Assembly: GCF_901538265.1 (NCBI RefSeq)
Contig: NZ_LR593886.1
Coordinates: forward strand, 4,981,738 to 5,045,737
Length of the DNA stretch: 64,000 bases
Direction: 5' to 3'
DNA from: Gemmata massiliana
Lineage (GTDB): Bacteria > Planctomycetota > Planctomycetia > Gemmatales > Gemmataceae
The translations under genes were made by a program, and so were the position numbers. A model generated the notes under the pieces. That model was given only the letters and a program-made list of their open reading frames with translations, did no database searches and was not told where the DNA came from. How positions within the stretch are numbered: position 1 is the first letter of the stretch; each line of letters begins with the position of its first letter. Of this stretch, positions 9,384 through 19,745 are shown piece by piece.

Positions 9384-12266
9384 ATGCTCTCGCAGTTCCT
9401 CAACCCGTGGACGTTCCTGGCCGGGGCGGTCCTCGTCAGCGTGCCGATCATCATCCACCTGATCAACCGGATCCGGTACCGGCGCGTCAAGTGGGCGGCG
9501 ATGGAGTTCTTGCTGAAGGCGCAGAAGCGCATGCGCCGGCGCAAGATCCTGGAGCAACTGCTCCTGCTCCTCCTGCGCTGCCTGCTCGTGTTCCTCGTGG
9601 GCGTCCTGTTCGCGCGGTACATCGGCGGGTGCGGCGGTAAGGAGGGGATGGAGACGCGGGCGACCACGCACCTCGTCATCCTCGACGATACCCCCAGCAT
9701 GGCCGATGCGTGGCGCCGGGACGACGGCACCCCGACCGACGCCTTCGGCGAGGCCAAGCGGCTCGTTTACGAGAAGCTGATGCCGGCCACGGCCGAGGCG
9801 ACGACCAACCAGACCATGCAGGTGATGCGGCTCTCGGAACTCGACAAACCGTTCCCGGCGAAGACCGACGACGCGAAGGTGAACGCGCTGGCGACCGACG
9901 CGATGGAGGGGCACTTGAAGCCGCTCCAGGTGTCCACCGTCCGAAAGAGCCTCAAAGACGGCCTCGACGCGGCCCGCGCGCTGCTCGGCAACGCCCCCCC
10001 GACCAACGCGAAAGTGGTCCACGTGATCTCCGACACGCGGAACATCGACTGGACCGAGGACGGTGACACGATTAAGGGCAAGCTCACGGAACTGAAGGAT
10101 CTCGGGGTCACGGTCCACTTCATCGACGTGGTGAGCCCCGCGCGCAAGCCGGACCGCAAGTCCCCGCAGTCCAGCAACAACGTGTCCATCATCGAGGTCA
10201 AACCGCGCAACCGGATCGTCGCGGCCAACCAACAAACCGACATCGAGGTCCGGGTCAAGAACTTCGGATCGACCGACCTCAAGGAGGTCCGGGTCGACTT
10301 CTACCTCAACGGGGTCAAGGACACGATCCCGTCGATGGTGTTCTCCAGCCTCCCGGCCAATCAGGAGAAGGTCCAGTCGTGCCAGGCGACGTTCACGCAG
10401 ACCGGGTCGCGCGACCGCCCACTGGACCGGTTCAACCTCGTGACCGCGGCCCTCGCGACCGTCGAGGCCGGTGACTTCGCGGCCGACAACGTGCGCCACA
10501 CGGTCGTCGAGGTGCGCCCGAAGCTCCAGGTGCTCGTGGTCGACGGGCGCGTCGACAAGCGCGACAAGCAGGAGGGCGACAGCTTCTACCTCCGCAAACT
10601 GTTCATCGACTCGTTCGGCGGGATCGACTGGGTCGCGACCGAGGCCCCGAGACTCGACGGTATCGACCTGCGCCCGTTCACCACCGTGTACCTGCTCAAC
10701 GTCCCGCAACTCAGTGCGGCCGCGGTCGATAATCTCGACCGGTTCGTTAAGGGCGGTGGCGGCGTCGGGGTGTTCCTCGGGCCGGACGTGAAGCCGGAAG
10801 AGTACACCGCACGGATGTACAAAGACGGGCAGGGGTTCTTCCCCGTACCCCTATCGAGCAAGGAACCGGTCGTACTGACGGACGACCAAAAAGTCGCCCG
10901 CGAGATCGCGTTCGGGAAGCGCGTGATCCTCCGGAACCCGACCAACCGGATGCACCCGGCCCTGTACTCGATCTACACCAACGAGCGCGGGGGGACCGCG
11001 AAGGACAGCGAGGTCGAACGGTACTTCTTGTTCACCAACATCGACTCGTACTGGCCGGTAGCCCGGCGCGGGAGCTGGCGCGACAGCGAATCGGTGAAGG
11101 AACTGTACTGTATGCCGAACGAGAAGCCGATCGCGGAGTTCGAGCAGGAGGCCAAGGATCTGGTGCGGGCCGTTCGGGGCAAGTCCGGCGACGCGAAGTT
11201 CGAGAAGGCCCGCAAGTTCCTGACCCCGCTCCTCAGGAGCATCGAAGAGACCCCGGCCCAGGTCGGCGTGCCGCTCTCGCTGCTCGCGCGGCACCTGGAC
11301 CAGTTGCTCTGCGACCAGATCAACGACGGCGACGAGAGCGAACCGGTCCTGCGCGACTTCTGGAACCAGCCCGAACTGGCCGAGATCAAGCCGCTCGCGC
11401 TGCAGCTCCGGGACAAGGCCAAGTTCGGCGACCCGCTGTACATCACGAAGGAGCACGGGCGCGGGCGCGTCGCGGTGATGACCACCGACGCCGGCGGCAC
11501 GCACGCGGGCAACAAGCAGTGGACCGACTGGCCCTCGGGCAAGGGCAGCCCGGGCTGGGTGGTCGTGGTGAGCGAGATGCAGAAGTACCTGGCCGGTGGC
11601 GGCGGCGAAGAGAACTTGTCGCTCGGCGACCGGTTCTTTACTGAGTTCGAGGCCGCGCGGTACAAACCGTCCACGGTGCGCCACCTGTTAACGTTCGACC
11701 CGGTCAAGTCCGAAAAGCCCGCGGGCGGGTTGAACCCCAAGGCGCTCGGCGATCAGGCCCTCGACCAGCCCGCGAACGCGGTCGACGCGGCCCCGGACGC
11801 CCCGCGGCGCCCGTTCCAGTTGTCCTACGCCGACGCGAAGGTGCCCGGGGCGTACATCTTCAGCCTGACGCGGCTCAAGGGCGACAAGGACCCGCCCGGC
11901 ACACCCGCGGAGCAGCCGGACTACGCCGTCGTTGCGTTCAACGTGGACGCGAAGCGCGAGGGCGACCTGACCCGCGCCAACACCGACGACCTCGGCCAGT
12001 GGACCGACAAGGCCCCGCTGCACAACATCGAAGACCTGTCGTGGATCGACCAGCTCAAGCAGAAGCCGACCGACCTGTCGAGCCGGCGCTGGCTGTACCT
12101 GCTCGTCCTGCTCCTGCTGATCGCGGAACAGGCCTGGGCGGTGCGGATGAGCTACCACGCGAAGCCGGAAGACCTGGACCTGCTGGCCCCCAGTGCGGCG
12201 GCCGCGTTCGCTCACACAACGGCCGCGCCGCAGGTGCAGGCCAGTGAGCCCGCGGTCTCGGCTTAA
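9384..12266 (+). CDS. BatA-like membrane protein with VWA-like domain
   Basis: The 960-residue protein begins with the BatA/aerotolerance N-terminal domain, two closely spaced membrane anchors joined by a basic loop (FLNPWTFLAGAVLVSVPIII; RRRKILEQLLLLLLRCLLVF). A VWA-like domain follows, but its metal site reads LDDTPS, with Thr in place of the first Ser of DxSxS. Next come a beta-rich CARDB-like stretch (FYLNGVKDTIPSMVF) and a glutamine-amidotransferase-like segment (LQVLVVDGRVDKRD; GVGVFLGPD). A last membrane helix (LYLLVLLLLIAEQAW) precedes a cytoplasmic tail. It is the membrane partner in the MoxR cluster. The long gap to the DUF58 gene (114 bases) holds no other gene. Confidence 0.88.
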   Translation: MLSQFLNPWTFLAGAVLVSVPIIIHLINRIRYRRVKWAAMEFLLKAQKRMRRRKILEQLLLLLLRCLLVFLVGVLFARYIGGCGGKEGMETRATTHLVILDDTPSMADAWRRDDGTPTDAFGEAKRLVYEKLMPATAEATTNQTMQVMRLSELDKPFPAKTDDAKVNALATDAMEGHLKPLQVSTVRKSLKDGLDAARALLGNAPPTNAKVVHVISDTRNIDWTEDGDTIKGKLTELKDLGVTVHFIDVVSPARKPDRKSPQSSNNVSIIEVKPRNRIVAANQQTDIEVRVKNFGSTDLKEVRVDFYLNGVKDTIPSMVFSSLPANQEKVQSCQATFTQTGSRDRPLDRFNLVTAALATVEAGDFAADNVRHTVVEVRPKLQVLVVDGRVDKRDKQEGDSFYLRKLFIDSFGGIDWVATEAPRLDGIDLRPFTTVYLLNVPQLSAAAVDNLDRFVKGGGGVGVFLGPDVKPEEYTARMYKDGQGFFPVPLSSKEPVVLTDDQKVAREIAFGKRVILRNPTNRMHPALYSIYTNERGGTAKDSEVERYFLFTNIDSYWPVARRGSWRDSESVKELYCMPNEKPIAEFEQEAKDLVRAVRGKSGDAKFEKARKFLTPLLRSIEETPAQVGVPLSLLARHLDQLLCDQINDGDESEPVLRDFWNQPELAEIKPLALQLRDKAKFGDPLYITKEHGRGRVAVMTTDAGGTHAGNKQWTDWPSGKGSPGWVVVVSEMQKYLAGGGGEENLSLGDRFFTEFEAARYKPSTVRHLLTFDPVKSEKPAGGLNPKALGDQALDQPANAVDAAPDAPRRPFQLSYADAKVPGAYIFSLTRLKGDKDPPGTPAEQPDYAVVAFNVDAKREGDLTRANTDDLGQWTDKAPLHNIEDLSWIDQLKQKPTDLSSRRWLYLLVLLLLIAEQAWAVRMSYHAKPEDLDLLAPSAAAAFAHTTAAPQVQASEPAVSA

Positions 12267-12347
12267 ACGGCCCGCGCGCCGTGGGTGTTACGGCGCGCCA
12301 GAACACCAACACACGAACCAACACGACCGGACACCCGCGAGCAGGCG

Positions 12348-15300
12348 ATGAACGAAACAACGACGACCAAAAAGAGCGAGTTCGTGTTCCGGCGACTGTC
12401 CGACTCGTTCGACCAGTTCACCGGCGACGCGACGGCCGCGTTCGTCGGGAACATCTACTGTCAGGTACTTCTGGCGCTCGTGGTGCTGGCGCTGGTCGCG
12501 CGCGTCACCTACAAGTACGCGAGCGCCCACAAACTCCAGCCCGGCGCGAAGGACCCGCTCGCCGCGCGCCTCCGGCTCGGGTTCTGGCTGGCGCTGATCG
12601 GGTACGTCGCGGTCGGGATGTACTTCTACAACATCCGTGATTCCGAGCCGTCCAAGGGGACCGGCGACACGCTCGCGACGACCGGCACCGGCAACGTCGT
12701 GAAGTGGTACGCGCTCACCATCGGGCTGTTCGCCCTGGGGACGGTCTTCGTCGCCCTCATGTACGTCCGGGACTCCCGGACCGTGCGCTGGTACTTCGCC
12801 GCGCCGCTCGCGCTCCTGCGGATCACGGTGTACGCGATCCTCGCGCTCGTGTTCCTGCTCCCCGCGATCCAGACCTGGGAGGACACGAACAAACAGTCCC
12901 GCGTCGTGGTCCTGCTCGACATCAGCCCGAGCGTGACCGAGGTGACCGACGAGATCGGCTCCGCGGCGTCGAAGAAGTCCCGGACCCGGATGGACGTGCT
13001 CATCGAGTTCCTCACGGACGAGAAGATCGCGTTCATGAAGAACCTGTTGGAGAAGAACCCGGTCGCGGTGTACGCCTTCGGCACGCGGCTCGACGAGTCC
13101 CCGACGATGGTGGCCCAGAGTGACGCGGTGTGGTCGAAGGCGGACTGGGAGGCGTTCCGCAAGTACGATTTCAAGCCGTTCGTGCTCCGCGGGCTCTCGG
13201 ACGAGGGCAAGAAGAAGCTCGCCGAGGGGCGCGAGTGGGGCGACGGTCCCGGAACGGCGGACTGGGCACAGGCGTGGTTCGCGAAAAAGGCCGACGCGGA
13301 ACTGAAGTCGTTCGCGAACCTCGAATCCGATGACGACGTCACTGTTCTTCGCAAGAACCTTGAAAAGCTCGACAAGCGCATTGACGTGGCCCGCACCATC
13401 ACGCTGGGCACCAACGTGCCCGATTCGATCTCCGCGGCGATCAACCGCGAGTCGGCCAACATGGTGCAGGGCATCATCGTCCTGTCGGACGGGCGCAGCA
13501 ACCTCGGCTCGGATTCGAGCATCATCGAGCTCCGGAGCCACGCGCTCCGCGAGAAGATCCCGGTGTTCACGATCACGGTGGGCGAGGAGCGGACCTCGGC
13601 CGCGATCACCATCACCGACGTGCAGGCGCCCGACAGCGCACCGATCGACGAGGCGTGGAAGATCATCGTCGAGGCCGACGGAGTGAACCTGCCGGGTAAA
13701 GAGGTCGAAGTAACGCTCGACCTCTGGTTGCCCGGCCGCGACGTGAAGGTCATACCACCGGATCAACAGATCACCCAGAAACTCGTGTTCGCGCCGGGCG
13801 ACCCGCCGCACGGCCAGACCGAGTTTGTCATCGACCCGGCCAAGTTGCCCGAAACCCTCACGGTGGACTCGAAGGACGCGGCCATCAAGAAGCGCGTCCT
13901 GCCCGAGGGCAAATGGTCCGCCCGCGCCCGGATCGCCAAAGACCCGCTCGAAGCGTTCCCGGACCCCGAACACATTAGTGCCTTGCGCGAGATCAACGTC
14001 GTTCAACAGAAGCTCCGCGTGCTGCTCATGGCTGGGGCGCCGTCGCGCGAGTTCTCGTTCCTCCGCACGCTCCTCGTCCGCGAGGTACTGGACAAGCGTG
14101 CCTCGCTCACCACGTTCGTGCAGAACGACGCCGGTACGACGGGCAAGCTCACCGCGGAGCAGGACGAACTCGTGATCCCGCGGTTCCCGACCAAGTTCGA
14201 CCTGAAGCCCGCGGTCAAGGAAGACCCCGAGAAGCCGTACAACCTCAACGAGTATGACGTGATCGTGGCGTTCGATCCGGACTGGACGGAGCTCTCGGTT
14301 CAACAGGCCGAGGATCTCCGCCGGTGGGTCAAGGAGGGTGGCGGCGGGCTGATCTACGTTGCCGGGCCGATCAACACTTTCCAACTCGCCCGCGTCGAGA
14401 AGGACAGCCGGCTCGACCCGGTGCTGGACATCCTCCCGGTCCAACCGGCCGACATCATCGCCCAGCGGATCAAGGGCACCCCCCGGACCCCGCGGCGCCT
14501 CTATCTGAACTCGAAGGCGATCATCGGTTCGGACCTCTTGAAGCTCGACGACAAAGTCCCCGACGACCCCGTCGCGGGGTGGGAGCGGTTCTTCACCGAC
14601 CGCGAAAAGTACGCCCCGAGCCCGGACATGAAAGAGGAACTGTTCCCGACCCGGGGCTTCTTCTCGTGCTACCCGCTCAAGCCGGACGTCGGGATCGGCG
14701 GGGTGAAGGCCGGTAGCGCGGTGCTCGCGGAGTTCGCGGACGTCGGCGACACGGGGGAACTCGTCAAGCTGCCGTACCTCATCACGAACAACCCGTCCGC
14801 GGCGTGGCGCACGTGCTTCCTCGCGTCGGGCGAGTTCTACAAGATGCGCGTGTACGAGCCGGGCGAGGGCACGGGCCGCGAGTACTTCGAGCGCATCTGG
14901 GTCAAGATGATCAAGTACATGGCGGGCAAGCGCAACATTAAGGCCCCGCGTGGGCGGGTACTGGTCGGCAAAGAGGCCGTCTCCGGTGCGCCGCTCCGGG
15001 TGCAGGCCCGTGTTCTCAACGAGAGCGCCAAGCCCTATGAGATCACCGCTCCCTCGCCGAAGTTCACCATCGTGCAAGAACCGGCGGGCGGGGGCGACAA
15101 GCGCTCGTTCGGCCCGTTCGACCTGTCGCCGAAGACGAACCCGAGCGGCGCGTTCGACGGGTACTACGGCGGGCAGGTGCTGCTCGACCCGAAGACCTAC
15201 GCCCCCGGTGAATCGATCTACCGCGTCGAAATCGACGTGCCGGACTCGGCCGAGAAACTGTCCGGCGAGTTCAAGATTCGCGCTGCCGACCCGGAAATGG

Positions 15301-15701
15301 ACAACAAGAAGCCGGACCCCGCGGCCATGTTCCGGATGGCGAGCGAGCTGGACCGGGACTTCGAGGCCCGGCTCTCGCCCAAACTCCAGGGCGAACTCAA
15401 GGCCCGGCTCCCAAAGGACACTTCGGGTCAGCGCCTCGCGTTCCGGGTCGGTGACCCCGAACTGTTGAAACTGATCCCCGAGTGCATGGTGACCAAGAAG
15501 GTGAGCACGCAGAACCGCGGCCCGGTGAGCGACTTGTGGGACCGCGGGTTCAACATGCCGACCTGGACCCCGGCCGACGAGTCGACCAACAAGTACTTCG
15601 CCTCGTGGTGGTCCGGTCAGCGGCTCTCGGTCGTCATGCTGGCGGTCGTGCTCTTGCTCTCGCTCGAATGGCTCGGTCGGAAACTCTTGCGGCTCGCGTA
15701 A
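12348..15701 (+). CDS. Large membrane von Willebrand factor A protein
   Basis: The product has 1117 residues from ATG 12348; the frame opens at 12285, but those residues are polar and lack coding character. Four N-terminal membrane helices are visible (QVLLALVVLALVARVTY, FWLALIGYVAVGMYFY, YALTIGLFALGTVFVALMY, LLRITVYAILALVFLLPA). They are followed by a VWA domain with an intact metal site DISPS and the later motif IVLSDGRSN. A glutamine-amidotransferase-like segment follows (LRVLLMAGAPSREF; WVKEGGGGLIYVAGP), then a beta-rich region and a C-terminal helix (VVMLAVVLLLSLEWLG). It is the second VWA membrane protein of the MoxR cluster and probably sits in the same complex as the BatA-like protein. 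Confidence 0.87.
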   Translation: MNETTTTKKSEFVFRRLSDSFDQFTGDATAAFVGNIYCQVLLALVVLALVARVTYKYASAHKLQPGAKDPLAARLRLGFWLALIGYVAVGMYFYNIRDSEPSKGTGDTLATTGTGNVVKWYALTIGLFALGTVFVALMYVRDSRTVRWYFAAPLALLRITVYAILALVFLLPAIQTWEDTNKQSRVVVLLDISPSVTEVTDEIGSAASKKSRTRMDVLIEFLTDEKIAFMKNLLEKNPVAVYAFGTRLDESPTMVAQSDAVWSKADWEAFRKYDFKPFVLRGLSDEGKKKLAEGREWGDGPGTADWAQAWFAKKADAELKSFANLESDDDVTVLRKNLEKLDKRIDVARTITLGTNVPDSISAAINRESANMVQGIIVLSDGRSNLGSDSSIIELRSHALREKIPVFTITVGEERTSAAITITDVQAPDSAPIDEAWKIIVEADGVNLPGKEVEVTLDLWLPGRDVKVIPPDQQITQKLVFAPGDPPHGQTEFVIDPAKLPETLTVDSKDAAIKKRVLPEGKWSARARIAKDPLEAFPDPEHISALREINVVQQKLRVLLMAGAPSREFSFLRTLLVREVLDKRASLTTFVQNDAGTTGKLTAEQDELVIPRFPTKFDLKPAVKEDPEKPYNLNEYDVIVAFDPDWTELSVQQAEDLRRWVKEGGGGLIYVAGPINTFQLARVEKDSRLDPVLDILPVQPADIIAQRIKGTPRTPRRLYLNSKAIIGSDLLKLDDKVPDDPVAGWERFFTDREKYAPSPDMKEELFPTRGFFSCYPLKPDVGIGGVKAGSAVLAEFADVGDTGELVKLPYLITNNPSAAWRTCFLASGEFYKMRVYEPGEGTGREYFERIWVKMIKYMAGKRNIKAPRGRVLVGKEAVSGAPLRVQARVLNESAKPYEITAPSPKFTIVQEPAGGGDKRSFGPFDLSPKTNPSGAFDGYYGGQVLLDPKTYAPGESIYRVEIDVPDSAEKLSGEFKIRAADPEMDNKKPDPAAMFRMASELDRDFEARLSPKLQGELKARLPKDTSGQRLAFRVGDPELLKLIPECMVTKKVSTQNRGPVSDLWDRGFNMPTWTPADESTNKYFASWWSGQRLSVVMLAVVLLLSLEWLGRKLLRLA

Positions 15702-15799
15702 CGTGCCCCGGGCGCGGTGCGTTCCAACTGTCGAACGCGCCGCCGGGCACCGGGTATCAACCGATACAACACGATCAACAGGCACTGGGTGACGACGAT

Positions 15800-18700
15800 A
15801 TGGCAACCGTAGAAGAGACCCGTCGGTCGGACAGCGCCGATCGGGCGCGCGACCCCCAGGTGTACCACCCGCTCGACCGGCTCCGCGGCACGATCCGGCG
15901 CTACATTCTCATTGAGGGCGCGATCTCCGCGTTCCTGTTCGTGGCCGCCTGGTTCGTTCTCGGACTGGTCCTCGATTTCGTGCTGTTCAAGGTCTCGGGG
16001 TGGGACTGGGCGCTCGACGCCTCCCGCGGAATCCGAACGTTCGCCCTCGTCACCGCGCTCGCGCTGTTCGCGGCGTTCCTGGTGTTCCGGATCGTCACCC
16101 GGCTTACGAAAGAGTTCTCGTACCCCGCGCTCGCGCTGGTTCTGGAGCGCAAGTTCCCGAAGCTGCTCGGTGACCGGCTCATCACCGCCGTCGAAATGGC
16201 GGACGTCGAGTCGATGGGGAAGTTCGGGTACTCGAAGGAGATGATCCGCGTCACGATCGCCGAGGCCCGAGAGCGGGTCGGCCAGGTGCCCGTCAGGGAA
16301 GTGTTCGACTGGCGGCGCCTGTGGGTGATGGGGTTCCTGGCCCTGGGGCTGCTCGTCGGCACGGTGGCGGTCGCGTTCGCGAGCCACGCCGTCGCGACGA
16401 AGGCCGTCAGCCCGTACCGGTTCGGGTGGAAGTTCGCCCACGTCACCGGGATCTTCCTCGAGCGCAACGTCGCCCTCGCGAACACGCCCTGGCCGCGCCG
16501 GGCGCACCTCGAACTCGTCGGGTTCCCAGAGGGCGAAGCGACCGTGAGCCGCGACGTGGCGACGGTGCCCGTGACCGTTCGCGCTTACAAGTGGGTCGTT
16601 GCCGATTCCGGTGCGCGTCAAGGGTGGCGCCCGATGCTCTGGTCCGACGTGACCGAGGGGCTTGTCGGGCGGAAGGCGCCGGAACTCGATTTTGAAGCGC
16701 TGCGTTTCGCGGACGAGCCGGTGGGCAGCTTGCCGAAGGGCGCGTCCGAGTGGACCGTCGATTCCGTCGAGCGTCGGGTGTTCGTCCCGGCCGACGCGCC
16801 CGACGAGTCGCTCCCGCCCGAGGCCGCGGCGCACCGCGCCTCACTGCGGGAGAATCTGGGCGAGAAGTTCAACGAAGTCCAGGAAGTGTTCAAGGCCCTG
16901 AGCGCGAAGGCGGACCAGCCCAGCATGGGGCGCACGCTGCGCAAGCTCGAACTGACCCGTTGGGTGACCAAGACCGACAAGGACGGCGTCGCGGAGCGCG
17001 ACGACAACGGGCAGACGTTCAAGGTCGAGGTGCCAGTCGAGGTGTCGTTCAAGTACGCCGGGGCCAAGTTCCGCGGCGGCGGCACCCTCACGCCGAAGCA
17101 GAACAGCGAGTTCTCAGGTGAGGTCGGTGGGTTGAAGGAGGACGTGGAGTTCGTGGTGAAGGCCGACGACTTCGCGACCCAGGAGCGCCGCATCCGACTC
17201 ATCCCGCCGCCCACACTCAAGCGACTGTACCGCATCCAGGAAGAACCCGCGTACCTGCACCACGCGCCGCCGGCCGACGTGGGGTTCGATTACCTGAAGG
17301 GCAAGCGCCAGGTAGTGGTCGAAAAGAACCTCTCGCTCACCGGTGAGCGGTCCGTGTTCGTGGTGCCCGCCGGTACTCAGGTGTTACTCCTGGCCGATGC
17401 GTACACCGACGACAAGGGTGAACTTTCGGACAACGACGCGATCGTGTCCGCGGTCGCGGTCCCTGTCGTCGGGAAGTTCCCGGGCGCGAAGTTCGGGGAC
17501 GACGGGAAGATGACCCAGACGCCCGTGCCGCTTCAGGTGACCGAGGGGGGCAAGGGATTCAGCCTCATGTTCCGCAACTTGTGGGACGACATGGGTCCGT
17601 TCTCCCAGGCGGCCGTGTCCGTTCTCAAGGGCGCGTACCCCGACAAGGACGCGCGCCCGAGCGTCGACTTCCGGCTCAAAGACCCCGTCGAGTTCAAGGT
17701 GACGTTCACGAACAAGTACAACGTGAGCACGACGCGCTCGATCCTGATCCAGGTTACACAGGACCAACCCCCGGTCGTGGAAGCGGGGGTGGACGTGATC
17801 CGCAAGTCGGGTAACGTCTATCTCGTAACGCCGGTGGCCCGCATCCCGTTCAACCCGGACAGCTTCATTAAGGACGACCACGGGCTGAGCAAGGTCGAGT
17901 TCCAGTTCAACTACTACGCGGAAGACTCCGACGTGGTCCGCGGGGTGCGCACGAAGTACGCGCTGCGCTCGCTCCTGGATGCGCCCGGAGCCGGCCCGCG
18001 GTTCCTCCCCGCGCTGTTGCTCCCGCGCCTCCACGCGGACAACTTCCGGCAACTCGATACGGCGAGCGAGCGTCTCAATGCGTCGGCCCACGTCGGGGAG
18101 TTCGTCCGCCAGGACCGTAAGCTCCGACGCGAGACGAAGGAGCGTGTCGGAGCGCTCCTCAAAACGCCCACCGCGAACGAGGCGAACCCCGAAGCTGTTG
18201 TCAAGGTCGAGCTGAAGACCGGGGACGACATTTTCGACCTCAAGTTCCTCGACGACGAGAAGATCATCAAGATCCTGGCCCCGCCGGGTGAGGTCCAGCC
18301 GACGTACCGCATGGACCTGTACATCCAGGCCACGGACAACAACGCGGACGCGGACGGTGGCCCGCGCGTCACCCGCAGTAGCGAGCCGATCCGGTTGCGG
18401 ATCGTGTCCGAGGGCGAACTGCTGCTGGAAATCAGCAAGGAAGAGGAGCAACTCGGGACGCGCCTGGACGAGGCGCTCGTGAAACTCGCCGCGGCCAAGC
18501 GCAAGTACGACTTCGTCCGCAACTCGAACGGCTTCAAGGACGAGACCCCGGAGCAGGTGGACGCCGTCAAGGTGCGCCACCAGGACATCTTCCAGGACGT
18601 CGAGAAGGCCCGCGACATCGTTTCGACGGTGCTCCGCGAGTTCCGTCGGATTCACCGCGAGTGCGAGGTGAACCGCGTCATCGAGGTGACGACGAACAAC

Positions 18701-19312
18701 TACCTGCGGTACTGTGGGCGGCTCGAGGGCATCCTGAGCGAAGACCCGCAGGCGTCGGTCGCGTTCCCCAAGACGCTGAACCTGATGAACAACGTCCAGA
18801 ACGTGTTGAACACCGGGCGCTGGGCGCCCCTCGCCGCCGTGAGCGACTCCGAGCAATCGCTGTGGGCGCTCGAGCAACTGCTCGCGGAGATCCGCAAGGA
18901 AATCGGGGAGTCGCAGAACAAGGAGTTCTTGATTAAATCGATTAAGAAAATTAAGGACGACCAGCTTTTGGTCGAGGCGCAAATTGAAAAGCTAAAGAGG
19001 GATGTTGAAGGTATCCTCCTTAGTGACAAACCGAAGCTCGGGCCGATTGGCGCGGTCGCGCTCGCGAAGAACGAAGCGAAGAAGCTGAGTCACACGATTA
19101 ACTGGGCGAAATACAAGGAGGACGATCTCACGGTCAAGGTGACCGCCTCCGATCCGTCCATCACCGTCCCCGCGGAACTGAAACTCAATTTCGAGGCGAA
19201 TCAGTTCCGGTTCGAGTACGAGGTGAAAGCCGGGGCGAAAGAAGGAACGTACAAGATCACGCTCAGTCCGGCGGTGGGCGACCCCGTTGAAGTAACCGTG
19301 ACCGTCAAGTAA
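15800..19312 (+). CDS. DUF4175-like giant membrane protein
   Basis: The product has 1170 residues from ATG 15800; the open frame extends to 15482, overlapping the preceding gene, but that part has shadow-like composition. Three N-terminal membrane helices (AISAFLFVAAWFVLGLVLDF, TFALVTALALFAAFLVF, VMGFLALGLLVGTVAVAF) precede a long extracytoplasmic region with beta-rich domains, a coiled-coil segment (LLEISKEEEQLGTRLDEAL) and an Ig-like C-terminal end. Topology and position after the VWA genes resemble DUF4175 proteins; I assign the family only tentatively. The codons between about 18926 and 19030 are much more AT-rich than the rest. The gene ends the MoxR cluster, followed by a hairpin at 19364. 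Confidence 0.72.
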   Translation: MATVEETRRSDSADRARDPQVYHPLDRLRGTIRRYILIEGAISAFLFVAAWFVLGLVLDFVLFKVSGWDWALDASRGIRTFALVTALALFAAFLVFRIVTRLTKEFSYPALALVLERKFPKLLGDRLITAVEMADVESMGKFGYSKEMIRVTIAEARERVGQVPVREVFDWRRLWVMGFLALGLLVGTVAVAFASHAVATKAVSPYRFGWKFAHVTGIFLERNVALANTPWPRRAHLELVGFPEGEATVSRDVATVPVTVRAYKWVVADSGARQGWRPMLWSDVTEGLVGRKAPELDFEALRFADEPVGSLPKGASEWTVDSVERRVFVPADAPDESLPPEAAAHRASLRENLGEKFNEVQEVFKALSAKADQPSMGRTLRKLELTRWVTKTDKDGVAERDDNGQTFKVEVPVEVSFKYAGAKFRGGGTLTPKQNSEFSGEVGGLKEDVEFVVKADDFATQERRIRLIPPPTLKRLYRIQEEPAYLHHAPPADVGFDYLKGKRQVVVEKNLSLTGERSVFVVPAGTQVLLLADAYTDDKGELSDNDAIVSAVAVPVVGKFPGAKFGDDGKMTQTPVPLQVTEGGKGFSLMFRNLWDDMGPFSQAAVSVLKGAYPDKDARPSVDFRLKDPVEFKVTFTNKYNVSTTRSILIQVTQDQPPVVEAGVDVIRKSGNVYLVTPVARIPFNPDSFIKDDHGLSKVEFQFNYYAEDSDVVRGVRTKYALRSLLDAPGAGPRFLPALLLPRLHADNFRQLDTASERLNASAHVGEFVRQDRKLRRETKERVGALLKTPTANEANPEAVVKVELKTGDDIFDLKFLDDEKIIKILAPPGEVQPTYRMDLYIQATDNNADADGGPRVTRSSEPIRLRIVSEGELLLEISKEEEQLGTRLDEALVKLAAAKRKYDFVRNSNGFKDETPEQVDAVKVRHQDIFQDVEKARDIVSTVLREFRRIHRECEVNRVIEVTTNNYLRYCGRLEGILSEDPQASVAFPKTLNLMNNVQNVLNTGRWAPLAAVSDSEQSLWALEQLLAEIRKEIGESQNKEFLIKSIKKIKDDQLLVEAQIEKLKRDVEGILLSDKPKLGPIGAVALAKNEAKKLSHTINWAKYKEDDLTVKVTASDPSITVPAELKLNFEANQFRFEYEVKAGAKEGTYKITLSPAVGDPVEVTVTVK

Positions 19313-19745
19313 CGCGGAGGGCGACGTGGTTCGCTCTATTGCGGCGGCGCTCGTCTTGACCGTCAGTTGCGGGTTGCCCCGCAACTGAACTATTTTACTG
19401 TCTCTCGACGCAGAAGTTATGACACATACAGCGGGGCGACGAAACGGAGTTGTTGACTGTGATTTTCCGACCTGCTGTATGTAACGCAATCGGGGTTAAA
19501 ATTACTGTGGAACGGGTTCGGCGCTGCTGAAACGAGTAGCGAAAGTGCCCACAAGTAAATGTCTCGCAGCGCAATTTTGGGCAGCCCGGAATCGGGTTCG
19601 TAACGGACTGTAACATCTGCTCGATCGCTCGCGGTTTTTCCCCCGTAGGCTGTTGGCGGCCTTTTCGCAGGTCGTCACAATGGCAGACGAATGAACACTC
19701 GGTGGCGCGGACTTTCCGCGCTGCCCCTTCGGAGGGAGGCTTCCC
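19313..19745. other. Intergenic region with terminator and promoter
   Basis: There is no gene here. The 5' part holds a terminator (19364). The rest is more AT-rich than the surroundings and should contain the promoter of the next gene. A strong ribosome binding site, GGAGGGAGG, lies a few bases before ATG 19746. Confidence 0.6.
19364..19398 (+). terminator. Terminator closing the MoxR cluster
   Basis: A perfect 10-bp stem, CAGTTGCGGG/CCCGCAACTG with loop TTGC, is followed by AACTATTTTAC. It lies about 50 bases after the stop codon of the DUF4175-like gene. Confidence 0.7.

Noticed and set aside
12288..15806. Antisense open frame of 1172 codons
   Set aside because: Shadow of the VWA membrane protein; no recognisable motif and GC3-driven absence of stop codons.
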